Position numbers and translations under genes: made by a program
Origin: Macrolepiota albuminosa
Lineage: Eukaryota; Basidiomycota; Agaricomycetes; Agaricales; Agaricaceae
Assembly: GCA_027475525.1 (NCBI GenBank)
Contig: JAMWFC010000100.1
Coordinates: forward strand, 186,001 to 250,000
Reading direction: 5' to 3'
Length of the DNA stretch: 64,000 nucleotides
Shown here: positions 20,826 to 31,105 of the stretch, piece by piece
Layout: each line of letters opens with the position of its first letter
Position numbering within the stretch: position 1 is the stretch's first letter
The notes under the pieces: generated by a model
What the model was told of the DNA's origin: nothing
Database searches by the model: none
The model's input: only the letters and a program-made list of their open reading frames with translations

Positions 20826-23800
20826 CATGAACCTGAACTCTCTAAAGAAATGCAAGCAACCAAAAACAACAGTCATCAGACAAAGAGACCTCATCCCGTT
20901 TGCTGATGAAAGGACACAACTCACTCAGAACACATGAGGGTTGCCAGTCCTCATAACACAATGGCTACCACTGGGTCCTGCTCCCATTGTAACTGGTGCA
21001 CCACCTGCAGCATTTGCAGATGATGATAACTTTGCATACTTGGACAATAATCCAACGGTAGATGATGTAGATGATACAATGCCCGTATCCATAAGGCATG
21101 TAAAGGTGATTTGAATGTATGCTATTATTGAGAGCAAATTATTCAAGTTCATACATAGACACAGGCAGATTATCTTAACGACTTCATTTGAATGTATGCT
21201 ATTATTGAGAGCGAATTATTCAAGTTCATACATAGACACAGGCAGATTATCTTAACGACTTCATCAACCATGTTTCACAGTTGCTCAATGGATTGCTTGG
21301 TCGTGAATCAATGGATGACGTTACTGATTGCCTTGCTTGTCCTGACCATTACCTTGCATGATGGATGGATTGCTTGGTCGTGAATCAATGGATGACGTTA
21401 CTGATTGCCTTGCTTGTCCTGACCATTACCTTGCATGATGGCAATGCTGTGACTGCGTTGGGTCAAGAATATTCTGTCACGGATGTTCCGCTGCACGCAT
21501 GACTCCAACCCGTTTCACCAACCTGAAGTATGGAATGGTAGGTATTTCCAACCAATGAATATGTCGGATACTGGAGGGTATTTCTATATCCAACACAATT
21601 CATTGCATGCAAACTGTCATCAAGGAAAGGTCAGGGTCAGGGCTCTTGAGGACCACAAGTGGAAAAAGGACATTCAGGAGCAAGAGTTTCTACGACTTGA
21701 ATATCAACTGGATGTTGAACTTCCATCAGCGGATAGCGATCTGGGACATCTGGCAGCGCATCCATCCATGACTTCAGATTTCCTGAGCAGACTTCAGGAT
21801 GCCAGCCTTGATCAAATCATGGAAGAGGAAGAGCAACAGGACCCAGAGAATAATGTGCCAATAGAAGATATTCCAGAAGATTGGCCAGCCACAAATAAGT
21901 TCCATATGGACAGATATGATTGCTTTGGAAATTCAATACAACAGATTGTTCACACAACTGAAGTACACTACATTACTGTCATTTCATGTGAGTGTTCTGG
22001 GATGAATGTCTTGGTGGAGGATACCATCCGCTTGCAGCTGGTCCCCAGTACATTTGATCGGACACAAACATATTTTACAACGGCTGTGCTAGACGACTTC
22101 TGTCTGACAAATCTAGAGTGCAAAGCATCCGCCTACCAGTACTGGCAGAAAATTGCAAGAATAACTTCCCCGATTGCATCTTCTGGTGAGGTGGATAACC
22201 TTTACCGTGAGCTACGACGACTTTCTCGTTCATGGCGGTGGCTGAAGAAGTTGAAGTGGGCAGGCTTCGGCCATGATGAATCGAGGCATCCCATGGCGCC
22301 GGACCATGGTGAACTTGCAATATTCTGTCCAACTTGTCCCCAACCAGGAGTCAATCTTCCATCCAACTGGGAAGAAGATCCCATGGTGAACTTGCAATAT
22401 TCTGTCCAACTTGTCCCCAACCAGGAGTCAATCTTCCATCCAACTGGGAAGAAGATCCATCTGGTGGAAGTTCAATCGTTCTTTAATGGACAGCAACTTC
22501 AATGCAGATCATGTACGACATTCTAATCCTGCTCATATGTATGGCATTCAGAAGGCGGTGGTATGATGGCCAGGAGGGATGAGCTCATCCACTATCTCAA
22601 GCGTGCAAAGGAACAGCCAACGGTGAGTGACATTCTTTAACTCTACCTGTCCGCCGTCTGCTCATCAATTCAATCCTGTCTGTAGGCTGTCCGCTAGACC
22701 TCCAGCTGTCCAGGGAGCCGCCTGTGAAAACACATTCAAAGCTATTGAAAAGGCCCTGATAATGAACAAGTCATGCGACATTACTGGTATTGTTGCAACG
22801 GCATGTACACGGCACGGCTGCTTTGCTCCTAATAGTGTAACAAACTTGACCCGTGGTGAAGGCCAGGTTTACACAGACTTTTCCATCACATGGGCAGTTA
22901 AGACAACCAACATGGATGGGATTCAGCGTCTCCTACTGGTATATGACATAGCATGCCAGTGGTGTGTCAAATTTTCTGAACGGCTTGCCAAGGCCGGAGA
23001 AGTCCTGCCAGATAATCTACTCGTGGACTTTGCAATAGGACTTCTTCATGTCCATGGGCATAAGGAGGATTGTTTTTTCTGCTTTGCCCCATCCTTCATT
23101 CCCGGGGCCGGTCATTTGGCTGGGGAGATAATTGAAAGTCTCTGGTCTACACTAAATGAAGTCTCACAGATGGCCCGTACAGCTACCTTGGCACATCGGG
23201 CAGAAATCCTTGATGATCACATGTGTGACTCAAACTGGAAGAAGCTGCTTGACATGGTTCCATTCCTATGTCAAAAGTACAGGACTGCTGTTGAGATGAG
23301 AGATGCAGCGGTTCAATATTTCACCGAGTGATCTGTCGGAATATCAACGGATTTACTAACAAGCTGGGAAGCCGGAATAGCTAAGGCAGAAAGGCTCAGA
23401 GAGGAGGGAAACCATAAAGCAATGGATATTCTGAAAGCTCGTACAATGACCTTCAATAGTGCAAGTGAAGACCGAATGGCAGCAGACAGTGGAAACCACT
23501 CAACGGATGTTGCAGCAACGGATATTCATTCCTTCTGGATTCAACTTGCCCTTGACATTGAGGAGCAGCAGTAAGGTGTATTGCTGATGGCCCAAACTAT
23601 TTCACTAATTGGAAGCTCAGAATTGCAATTCAGGACCAGGTTTGCCGTTTGAATCGGCATGCAAGCAATGATGATCAGCAAAAGGTCGAGGCAGAAAGAG
23701 AAATATTAAGGGTTCGACTCAATGTCCTTGCTGCTTCTCAGGACAGGAGTGGGTTCATTGCTGGTGGAAGGCAAGAGAAATATTAAGGGTTCGACTCAAT

Positions 23801-24763
23801 GTCCTTGCTGCTTCTCAGGACAGGAGTGGGTTCATTGCTGGTGGAAGGCGGACTGCCCCCTGGAACCGGATGAAGTTCCCGGAGCCTTTGACGACAATGA
23901 AATGGCGGAAGATGGACAACCAGCGGATCCGCTGGTACCGCCAGCGGATAACCTTGAACCAACAGATGTAGTTGTTCCAGAAGATTTTGAAATCTCCTTC
24001 CCATCTATGATCATGGGTAATGTCTCACCATTAACAATGATAGAGCGCAATCTGCGCTTGATTCAAATTGAAAGGCTCCTGCAAGCCCTTCAGGAATTCA
24101 TTGCAGAGAAATCATTCCTATATTCTCACGTCGTCCGGGTCGCCCCAAGCAAGATTGTGAAAACTCAAGCTTGCGCATCTCTTCAAAGAATCCAGGCCTC
24201 AATCCTGGTGAAGGCTCGTGCCTATGCACGATGCCGCAGTGCTCTGCTGCAACTGGGATTGGACCCCAGCATTCAGAGAAAGTATCCAGTTCTACAGAAA
24301 GTGGATTTGAATGAAAGCACAGCTATATGAGATCCCAACATTCCTGGTTCATCAAGGATCAAGGTATCTTGGATATGGCACTCTAATTCTGATGCAGAAA
24401 ATGAATCTGCAACTATTTCTGAATGTGAGTCCTCTTGTTAACATTTCTGTTATCATTACATCCGTTCATGAACATATCTCTTCAGTTAATCATGTTCATT
24501 ATCTACGTGCTAGAGCACAACGCAACAGATGGACAGAGGAATGTCAGCTTGTCATGAGTGAAATGGAGTGGACAGTTCGGTATTTCTTCAACCAGGCAGA
24601 TATTTGGTCAAAGCGTGGTATGTCAGTGAAGAAAAGAGGTCTCCAGTCATATGCCCACAAAAAGGTGGCCATGTGGCAAGAATTGGCCTCAATGGCAATT
24701 GATAAATTTAGGCGGGTGCTTCCTGATTTTATTCCCCCCCAAACTGCAAGAGATCCGCTGTGA
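20826..24763 (+). CDS. KDZ transposase with CxC2 cysteine cluster
   Basis: Start MNLNSLKKCKQPKTT at 20826. Exon 1 ends RHVK near 21103, then an intron (GTGATT...ACACAG) that is doubled by a 77-base repeat. The CxC2 cluster is at 21300-21620 (DCLACPDH, CCDCVGSRIFCHGC, VWNGRYFQ, NCH). The KDZ signatures are GELAIFCPTCPQPGVNLP (22310-22365), catalytic D in MDSNFNADH (about 22490), ITGIVATACTRHG (22780-22820), YDIACQW (about 22945), HVHGHKEDC (about 23050) and GAGHLAGEIIESLWSTLN (about 23105-23160) with the likely catalytic E. The C-terminal helical region includes RARAQRNRW (24505-24540) and ends at 24763. Introns are likely at 22622-22685, 23572-23622 and 24425-24480. Real lesions are a one-base deletion near 21490, another near 22534, and TGA codons; 77-base repeats add false ones. 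It would cut and join the element ends in the nucleus. Confidence 0.85.
21109..21262. repeat. 77-base tandem duplication (21109-21185 against 21186-21262)
   Basis: Period 77 with one A/G mismatch (GAGAGCAAATT against GAGAGCGAATT). Covers an intron of the transposase. Confidence 0.9.
21288..21441. repeat. 77-base tandem duplication (21288-21364 = 21365-21441)
   Basis: Perfect copies. It splits the CxC2 cluster. Confidence 0.9.
22304..22457. repeat. 77-base tandem duplication (22304-22380 = 22381-22457)
   Basis: Perfect copies. It doubles the CPTCPQPG motif region. Confidence 0.9.
23696..23849. repeat. 77-base tandem duplication (23696-23772 = 23773-23849)
   Basis: Perfect copies in the transposase C-terminal region. 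Confidence 0.9.
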
Positions 24764-24960
24764 AAATGGTGGATGCAGAGACAGATTGATGTGACGGATG
24801 CAGAGACGGATTGATGTGATGGATGCAGAGACCGCTGTGAAAATGGTGGATGCAGAGACAGATTGATGTGACGGATGCAGAGACGGATTGATGTGATGGA
24901 TGCAGAGACGATTGATGTGATGGATGCAGAGACGGATTGAACTGATGGATGCAGCTTGCT
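24755..24960. repeat. Minisatellite (GACGGATTGATGTGATGGATGC-like units) plus a 77-base duplication
   Basis: Units of about 20-27 bases with GATGCAGAGACGGATTGATG recur about seven times just after the transposase stop. Bases 24755-24831 are repeated at 24832-24908 with period 77. It is noncoding. Confidence 0.75.
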
Positions 24961-25087
24961 GCCATCAGCAGATGATCGGAACGGATTTGTGACAGTCATG
25001 TGCAATGGAATTGTTGAAAATCACTTTTGTTTACAAGGCACAAAAATCTGATACATAGCAATATCCGCTTCTACAAGCAAGAGTGCA

Positions 25088-27361
25088 ATGGCGTCTACTT
25101 CTGTACCACACAATGTCATGTCCCAAGCTACTGTACTAGAAAATTTGCAAGAGGTTGTTGACTACATCGAGTCACGCCTCATTGCAGCACTTTCCATATT
25201 TGGCAATCTTGCGCCAAGTCTTGAAGCGGAAGAGGCATGGATTATCCAGCATCTAGACAAGGAGTTGGTAAGATGACTTCAAAATGTGTAAATATATTAG
25301 GATCTGACTGTGTGCCATAGAACTTTGTATTGTCATATCTGGGGGCTGCATCACTGAATAATGTGGTCTGCAATGTCCCAGACATTATCAAAAGCATGAG
25401 CCGATTTTTCCCTCTCCAAAATCAGCAAACTTTGCCCACAGAGATCCTGGAGTTTGTTGATGGCCGTCAAGGTCTTATCAGGAATCTGTATGGCTGTGAT
25501 TGGTGGAACCACATTGGCTGAGAGGATGTTCAGGTCTTAAGCAATGAAACGCTGGAGCATTGCCTTCTCGTACATCAGCAAGGCTTCCACTCTCTTGAAA
25601 GCTTCTTGGCATGCAACTGCCGGCTGCCCATGACATTGCCATCCGATGGATTGGTGTCTGTCCCAGCACCAGACAATTTGCTCCATGTGTTTGCAGGTAG
25701 CGGATCCACCAGGGGCCACCAGCGGACGCTTCTAGCCCTAGACAAGTGGTGGTCGCTGGATAGGACGGAACATGTGCCAACGGCCAACGATATGATCCGC
25801 CTGTTTGCTGGCAGCAAGTCCATTGCTGCTTCCGTTGTCAGTTCCAACATGTGCCAACGGCCAACGATATGATCCGCCTGTTTGCTGGCAGCAAGTCCAT
25901 TGCTGCTTCCGTTGTCAGTTCTGTTGCCAGGTCTGTGGATTCTGCTCGGACAGGCCAATTGACAGGCATCGAGTCCCATACCAACAGTATTGATGGTGAG
26001 CAGCCTGATCCTCAAGACTGCCTCTCCATGGCCCATCCTACCACTCTCCCTGATGTCGACTCTCTATTGATGGTAAGCAGCCTGATCCTCAAGACTGCCT
26101 CTCCATGGCCCATCCTACCACTCTCCCTGATGTCGACTCTCTCCAATGGCCATCCTTGACACATATCAAACCCTCGAATGCACAACATCCATTCCACCAC
26201 CTCTACAGTCAGAGTAAACCTGGACTGGTGTATGGCCCTACAATGGAAAACTCTCGCGTTGTGGTTCAACCGGCATCCCAACTTCCTTCCGCCCCAGCAG
26301 CTCATGTCCATGGGACATTCAGGGAGCTGGGGGAAACTGACGACGACCAGGTGGATATCCCTAATCCATCCATTAGTGACCCTGACTTAGAGGGTATCCC
26401 TCCTTTGTTCATTCCTGCGGAAGAGGAGACAGAAGACGATCTTTGCCACCTTTGTTCATTTCTGCGCAAGAGGAGATGGAAGAGGATTCTTTGCCTCCTT
26501 TGTTCATTCCTGCAGAAGAGGAGACCAAAGACAATGATTTGCCCCCTTTGTTCATTCCTGCGGAAGAGGAGATGGACGATGATTCTTTGCCACCTCTATT
26601 CATTGTTGGTGAAGGAGCAGAAGGACTAACAGCGATGGAGACCATGGCGGCCGGTGACGGCAAACAAACGGAAGTCCGGAGCGGCGGACGTATGGCGACC
26701 GAGAACAAAGAAAACCTTTTGCCGCTATTTCTTGTGACGGCAGAAGAGACAGATGGAGGCATGGAAGCCAATGACAAAGAAAATCTTCCACCGCTTTTTG
26801 ATGTAATGGCTCTTCAAATCCCGTCTTCCCCCTTCCAACAATCTCCTTCTCCAACCCTACCTACTGGTAACAATGTCCGGGAGTGGGAGGAATATGAGTC
26901 ACGTATGACTCGACGTGAGGATCAGAGAAGAATTGTATCAACAACGTGAGTATAATTTGGCACTGGTAATCATAGTTAATTTATTTCAACAGAACAAGAA
27001 TTTTGTGCTAGAGCAAAACATGGTCGATGTAGGCCCATTGGCCCTTTCAATCAAGCTGGTCGTACTGATGATGTGTCTGTTGATATGTCAGAGTCACCCT
27101 CACCATCTTCATCGTCAGGCCTGATAGCAAACTATGAAGACATCACACTTCCCAGACCTCAAGGGCCATATACACTGGACGACTTTGCATTTTTGACAGC
27201 AGACTACCTGCTTGATGAGAATTTGTTCTATTCAGACACATTACATGAATCTAATGAAGAGGAGGAATACACATAGCAGACTACCTGCTTGATGAGAATT
27301 TGTTCTATTCAGACACATTACATGAATCTAATGAAGAGGAGGAATACACATCGGACGAGTA
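25088..27361 (+). CDS. KDZ-borne acidic repeat protein of unknown function (gene C)
   Basis: Start MASTSVPHNVMSQATVLENL at 25088. Intron 25268-25320 (GTAAGA...CCATAG) joins to NFVLSYLGAASLNNV. The middle is Ser/Pro/His-rich. From about 26398 there are five copies of a 15-residue unit LPPLFIPAEEExxDD, then KENLPPLFDV, a basic EYESRMTRREDQRR segment, an intron ending TTTCAACAG at 26992, and an acidic tail DDFAFLTADYLLDENL to the stop at 27361. Duplications at 25769, 25988 and 27198 and a frame slip near 26440 break the reading. I recognise no catalytic domain. It lies downstream of the transposase in the same direction, and its C-terminus survives in copy 1, so it belongs to the element. Confidence 0.6.
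25769..25922. repeat. 77-base tandem duplication (25769-25845 = 25846-25922)
   Basis: Perfect copies in gene C. Confidence 0.9.
25988..26141. repeat. 77-base tandem duplication (25988-26064 against 26065-26141)
   Basis: Period 77 with one G/A mismatch (base 25998 against 26075). Confidence 0.9.
27198..27351. repeat. 77-base tandem duplication (27198-27274 = 27275-27351)
   Basis: Perfect copies at the C-terminus of gene C. Two shorter, imperfect repeats follow: a 29-base unit from 27368 and a 39-base unit from 27441 (GTCAAGATTAACCGTCC, third partial copy near 27700). Confidence 0.85.
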
Positions 27362-27871
27362 ATTTAATCCTTAGTTACTATAATTCTTGGCTTTTATCCT
27401 TAGTTACTATAATTCTTGGCTTTTCCGTTGGTTATTTTTCGTCAAGATTAACCGTCCCGTTGTGCCGCTGATATTTTTTGTCAAGATTAACCGTCCTATT
27501 GTGCTGCTGACAAATCCATTATAAATCTGTTTGATCCGTTACCTCCAGTTGTGCACTAGAAGGAACATAAACTGACAATATTCTGCTAGACCACAGAACA
27601 TTCTGTGGATTATACATAAATATCACTCTAGTATTGTGTACTAGGCTACAGCACTTTACTACAGACATTTCAATTAGTTTGGACAGGACTCAGGTCCACT
27701 AAGATTAACCGTCCCATTGTTTTGTTCTGTTATGCCACTCTCATGAACGCAAAAAACAACACACTCTTCAACGATTACACAAGGGGGACTCGAACCCTTG
27801 AATTGGGCAGTAGAAAGAATATAGACGTAAATAACAATTAGTAAAACAAAGTTATGTCATGTCTAATGATG

Positions 27872-27954
27872 TGCACTAGTGGGATTCGAACCCGGCTCTT
27901 GTGCACAATATGAAATATCAATGTATCAATATTCTATTCGACCACAGATCCTTA
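27872..27954 (-). other. tRNA-like Pol III box module
   Basis: Minus strand: GATCTGTGGTCGAATAGAAT, then GGGTTCGAATCCCACTAG, an intact B box (GGTTCGAATCC). Confidence 0.55.
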
Positions 27955-28148
27955 CCAAAAATTAGTACAGTTTACATCTAGTGCAAAAATGCAGCAGTAT
28001 AAAAAGACACCATTATACGTCATTATGGTGGACTAGGAAAGTCTGGACTAGGGGAGTCGAACCTGCCACTCCACACAATACTGAAAATTGAGTGGGTCAG
28101 ATCAACTACCATAGGCCACTGACAGGCAGGTTTGACCCCCTTCTAAGT

Positions 28149-28230
28149 AAGCGCCTGTGGTACAATGGAATATTGATAAATTGATATTTGATATTGTGCA
28201 CAAGAGGTGGGTTCGACTCCTGCTAGTGCA
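28149..28230 (+). other. tRNA-like Pol III box module
   Basis: GCGCCTGTGGTACAATGGAA (A box), about 45 bases, GGTTCGACTCC (B box), TGCTAGTGCA. This is the clearest example of this subfamily. Confidence 0.55.
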
Positions 28231-28555
28231 TATTAGAGCAGCAGGCCGCTGATGTCTGCTAGCATCATTAATGTGATCCGTTTAAAACTCCAGAGATTTC
28301 TGCAGTGGCATGGCTTGGTCGTCTTTGCGCATGTGGTCATTCCAGATCTTGTGACTATGCACAACTTCGTCCAACCCATACCCGCTTCAGTAATTTCTAG
28401 CGTTTTTAACGGATCAACTTGATGATGCTAGCGAGTGATGAACGGATATTTTATTAGGGCTTACAGGCCCTATTAAAATATTTGTCACTAGCAGGAGTCC
28501 AACCCGCCTCTCAATATTCCATTGTCACCATTAGACCCCATTAAGGTGGAGTAGG

Positions 28556-28632
28556 GGGAGTAGAACCCACCGCTGTACACAATATTGAATATCAATAAAC
28601 GAATATTCCACTGAACCACTGGGACTGGTTGC
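28556..28632 (-). other. tRNA-like Pol III box module
   Basis: Minus strand GTGGTTCAGTGGAATATT and B box GGTTCTACTCC. A short companion with GGTTGGACTCCTGC lies at 28489-28533. Confidence 0.5.
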
Positions 28633-28843
28633 ACTGCTGACATCAGCTGGCTCACATGCCAACATCAGCTACCGTCCGCTGGCATGCCAGCAGACAGCGG
28701 ACACTCACGCACCCTCTTCTGCCCTTCCCCCTCTTTCTCCCCAGTGCCATCCTCTCCACTCCCCACACTACCTCACACGCCACCCCCATCCACCACATGC
28801 ACCCTGCTTCCCTCCTCCCCCCTGACCTGACGTCCGACGTCTG

Positions 28844-28997
28844 CTACGTCTGCTGGGGTACCAGCGGACACCCACGCTCCTCCCCTTCCCCCTTCCCCCT
28901 CTTTCTCCCCACCCCCATCCCTACGTCTGCTGGGGTACCAGCGGACACCCACGCTCCTCCCCTTCCCCCTTCCCCCTCTTTCTCCCCACCCCCATCC
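28844..28997. repeat. 77-base tandem duplication (28844-28920 = 28921-28997)
   Basis: Perfect copies in the C-rich part of the arm. Confidence 0.9.
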
Positions 28998-29372
28998 CTC
29001 TTCTGCCACCCCCCACACTCTCCGAGATGCCACCCCATGCGGCGGACACCCACGCACCCCGTTTCCTTCTCTCCTGCCCTGATGCCAGACGATGCCGGGG
29101 GTTGCCGACAGATACCAGCGGATATCCGGCGGATGCCAACGGATGCCAACGGATGCCAGCAGGTCACAACGGCTGCCGACAAACTCCGATGGATGCCAGC
29201 TGATGGCCAGCTGATGGCTGCTGATGCCAACGCCCCTTTCAGGCCACGAAAACTCTTTTGGGAGGTATGCCACCCCCCTTCCACCTCAAAAAATCCATAC
29301 GGGAACCTGCAGAAACGTAGGTGGGCGTCTGTTCATTGTGTTATCCGACCTTTGAATCTATCTATTAGTAAC

Positions 29373-29979
29373 GGACCTGTGGTGCAACAGTTAAATGTGT
29401 GTTCCTGTCAGGGGACCCCTCATTCCTTTCTTCTTTCACTCCTTATTTCTTCACTCTCCTTTCATTCACTTCCTTATTTCTTCTACCATTCTCTCATTTT
29501 GCTGTTACTACTTCTTCAACACTATCTGTTGGTACTATTCTCAACCTTTGAGGTGCTCTGGTTCTTTAGCTATCACTCAGACAAGTGTGGGCCCTTCAGC
29601 ACCGCTCCAGGCTGCTTAGATAAGCCGGAGTTTGCCTTTCTGACTTCTAAAGTCCGGAGTTTTCCTCCCTTGTTTGCACACTTGTTTGGTTAGTCAATTT
29701 TCGAGTTTTTAAGGTTTTGTGGTACTGTACAGTTGTTTCCCACGCTTCAGAGGCCCCAGAAGCGTCCAACCTGGCATAGGGAATCCCCAGACTTGTTCTC
29801 TTTGGATCTCCCTCTGCCAGGTGAGTAGCTACCTTGATATTGTCAGTATATATTCTAATACACTTTGGATCTCCCTCTGCCAGCTGTGTGACTGAGCCAC
29901 AGCCTCTAGAGGTCGCCCTTACAGTTCCGTTGCTGGAGGCTTTCCCAAGGCTGGGGGTTCGATTCCCTCTCACAGGCAT
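29373..29979 (+). other. tRNA-Ser/Leu-like module split by a solo LTR
   Basis: The 5' part GGACCTGTGGTGCAACAGTT lies at 29373-29405. The 3' part, with GGGGGTTCGATTCCC and ACAGGCA, is at 29924-29979. The uninterrupted counterpart is at 14022-14104. Confidence 0.65.
29406..29923 (+). mobile_element. Solo LTR, Gypsy-1 family
   Basis: TGTCAGGGG...CCCTTACA, 518 bases, flanked by the direct repeat GTTCC (29401-29405 and 29924-29928). The insertion point lies between the A and B boxes of a tRNA-like module. Confidence 0.95.
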
Positions 29980-30598
29980 ACGGCGGGCAAGACGAAGTTA
30001 CTTTTTTCCTTGGTCCAACCACACTCCGTGGACCTGCGTAGGCCTCTGTAGATGTCTGCTGGTGCCCTGCGCAGGCCTGGGAGGGCCCGCATAGGTTTGA
30101 GTCCGTCGATGTACGTCTGCGTGGATGTCCGCTGGTGGCTTGCATAGGCCTGCATAGATTTTCAGGGCCCTTTCATGGACGTACGCTGGCATCAGGGGTG
30201 GGAAAAGGATAGAAGGGGAGACACGCAGCCTCGAGTTATTGCGGGGAGGAATGGAGAGGGGAGGGAAGTGAGGAACCTCGAGGAGGGTTTATTCATGCCA
30301 TGAAGTCCGCCAATGGAGGAGGTTTTCACTCGTGTGCTGATGTCCGCCGGCAGCCACTGATGCACATTGATGTCCGCTAGTGTCCGCTGGCATCCGCCGG
30401 GCCTGTGTGCGCATGTGTGTGCCCACCTTTTATCGATCCACTAGACCGTGTCATACAGCACATTGTGACACGTCCGCGGCTCTGTATTCTACGGCACTGT
30501 GGGGACTGCTCCGCTCCAGTGTAGCAGACTCCGCTGGACACATATGGTACAGCACAAAGCGGGCTCCCGTACAACGTATGACACGTACCGTTGTGATG

Positions 30599-31105
30599 TC
30601 TCTATGTGATTGGAGTTCCTGTTATGCTCCTCAGAGATCTGGACACAACCAAAAGACTTTGCAATGGAACAAGAATGATTGTCACTCATATCAGCACCAG
30701 AGTCCTCAGATGTCATATTATCAGTGGAGATACCAAGTTTGCAGATTCAACTGTTTTGATTCTAAGGATCAATCTAAATGCCTCTGAAGAGGATATGCCA
30801 ATACCATTATGCAGGAGACAGTTTCCAATTCAATTGGCCTTGCTATGACTATCAACAAGTCTCAAGGGCCATGTTGGATTGGACCTTTAATCACTAGTTT
30901 TTAAACATGGCAAACTTTATGTTGCACTTTCTTGATGCACATCAGGAGATTGTATCAAGGTGATTTTGTCAGAAGAAAATACATCAAAAACAACTGCATT
31001 GCACTTTCTTGATGCACATCAGGAGATTGTATCAAGGTGATTTTGTCAGAAGAAAATACATCAAAAACAACTGCAAATATTGTATATCAAGAAGTCCTCA
31101 ATGGT
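30599..31105 (+). pseudogene. Helitron/PIF1-type helicase, C-terminal fragment
   Basis: Reads GVPVMLLRDLDTTKRLCNGT, then LNASEEDMPIPLCRRQFPIQ, AMTINKSQG and HGKLYVALS, CTSGDCIKVILSE, ending IVYQEVLNGL. These are the characteristic last motifs of Helitron-encoded helicases. The frame slips once, near 30845, and a 77-base duplication (30922-31075) repeats part of it. The N-terminal part is missing because KDZ copy 2 ends at 30598, so this helicase was probably the insertion target. Confidence 0.8.
30922..31075. repeat. 77-base tandem duplication (30922-30998 = 30999-31075)
   Basis: Perfect copies inside the helicase fragment. Confidence 0.9.

Larger units (their letters stand above)
27362..28529 (+). 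repeat. Inner right flank of KDZ copy 2 with scattered tRNA-like modules
   Basis: It is noncoding. It shares GTTATGCCACTCTCATGAACGC and GATTACACAA (to about 27780) with copy 1. After that it holds minus-strand tRNA-like boxes (27872, 28030), one plus-strand module (28149), and unique spacers. It is not colinear with the left arm. Confidence 0.7.
13402..30598 (+). mobile_element. KDZ-type DNA transposon, copy 2 (four genes, long inverted repeats)
   Basis: Ends are mirror images: CATCACAACGGTATGTGTCA at 13402 and its inverted counterpart closing ...ACCGTTGTGATG at 30598. The arms match for about 1.6 kb (13402-15010 against 28530-30598, the latter enlarged by an LTR and a 77-base duplication). 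Gene order is Zn2Cys6 protein (+), unknown (-), KDZ transposase (+), acidic repeat protein (+). The 17.2 kb include a 518-base solo LTR and about sixteen 77-base duplications, so the true element is nearer 15.4 kb. Its right flank is Helitron helicase sequence. Confidence 0.85.
28530..30598 (-). repeat. Right inverted-repeat arm of KDZ copy 2
   Basis: Inverted match to 13402-15010, interrupted by a solo LTR (29406-29923) and a 77-base duplication (28844-28997). It includes the CCAGCGGA-rich block 28840-29240. The long open frame from 28656 into the LTR is a by-product of C-rich repeat sequence, not a gene. Confidence 0.85.

Noticed and set aside
20922..21152. Minus-strand 75-residue frame near the transposase start
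   Set aside because: It overlaps exon 1 of the KDZ gene, whose plus-strand frame connects by a spliceable intron to the CxC2 cluster.
28656..29693. 345-residue open frame on the plus strand
   Set aside because: It runs through the C-rich inverted repeat, a 77-base duplication and into a solo LTR. Composition is Pro/Ser/Cys-biased and it has no homologue in the opposite arm.
13402..30598. TET/JBP dioxygenase cargo in the KDZ element
   Set aside because: I looked for an H-x-D ... H ... R dioxygenase core in genes A, B and C and found none.
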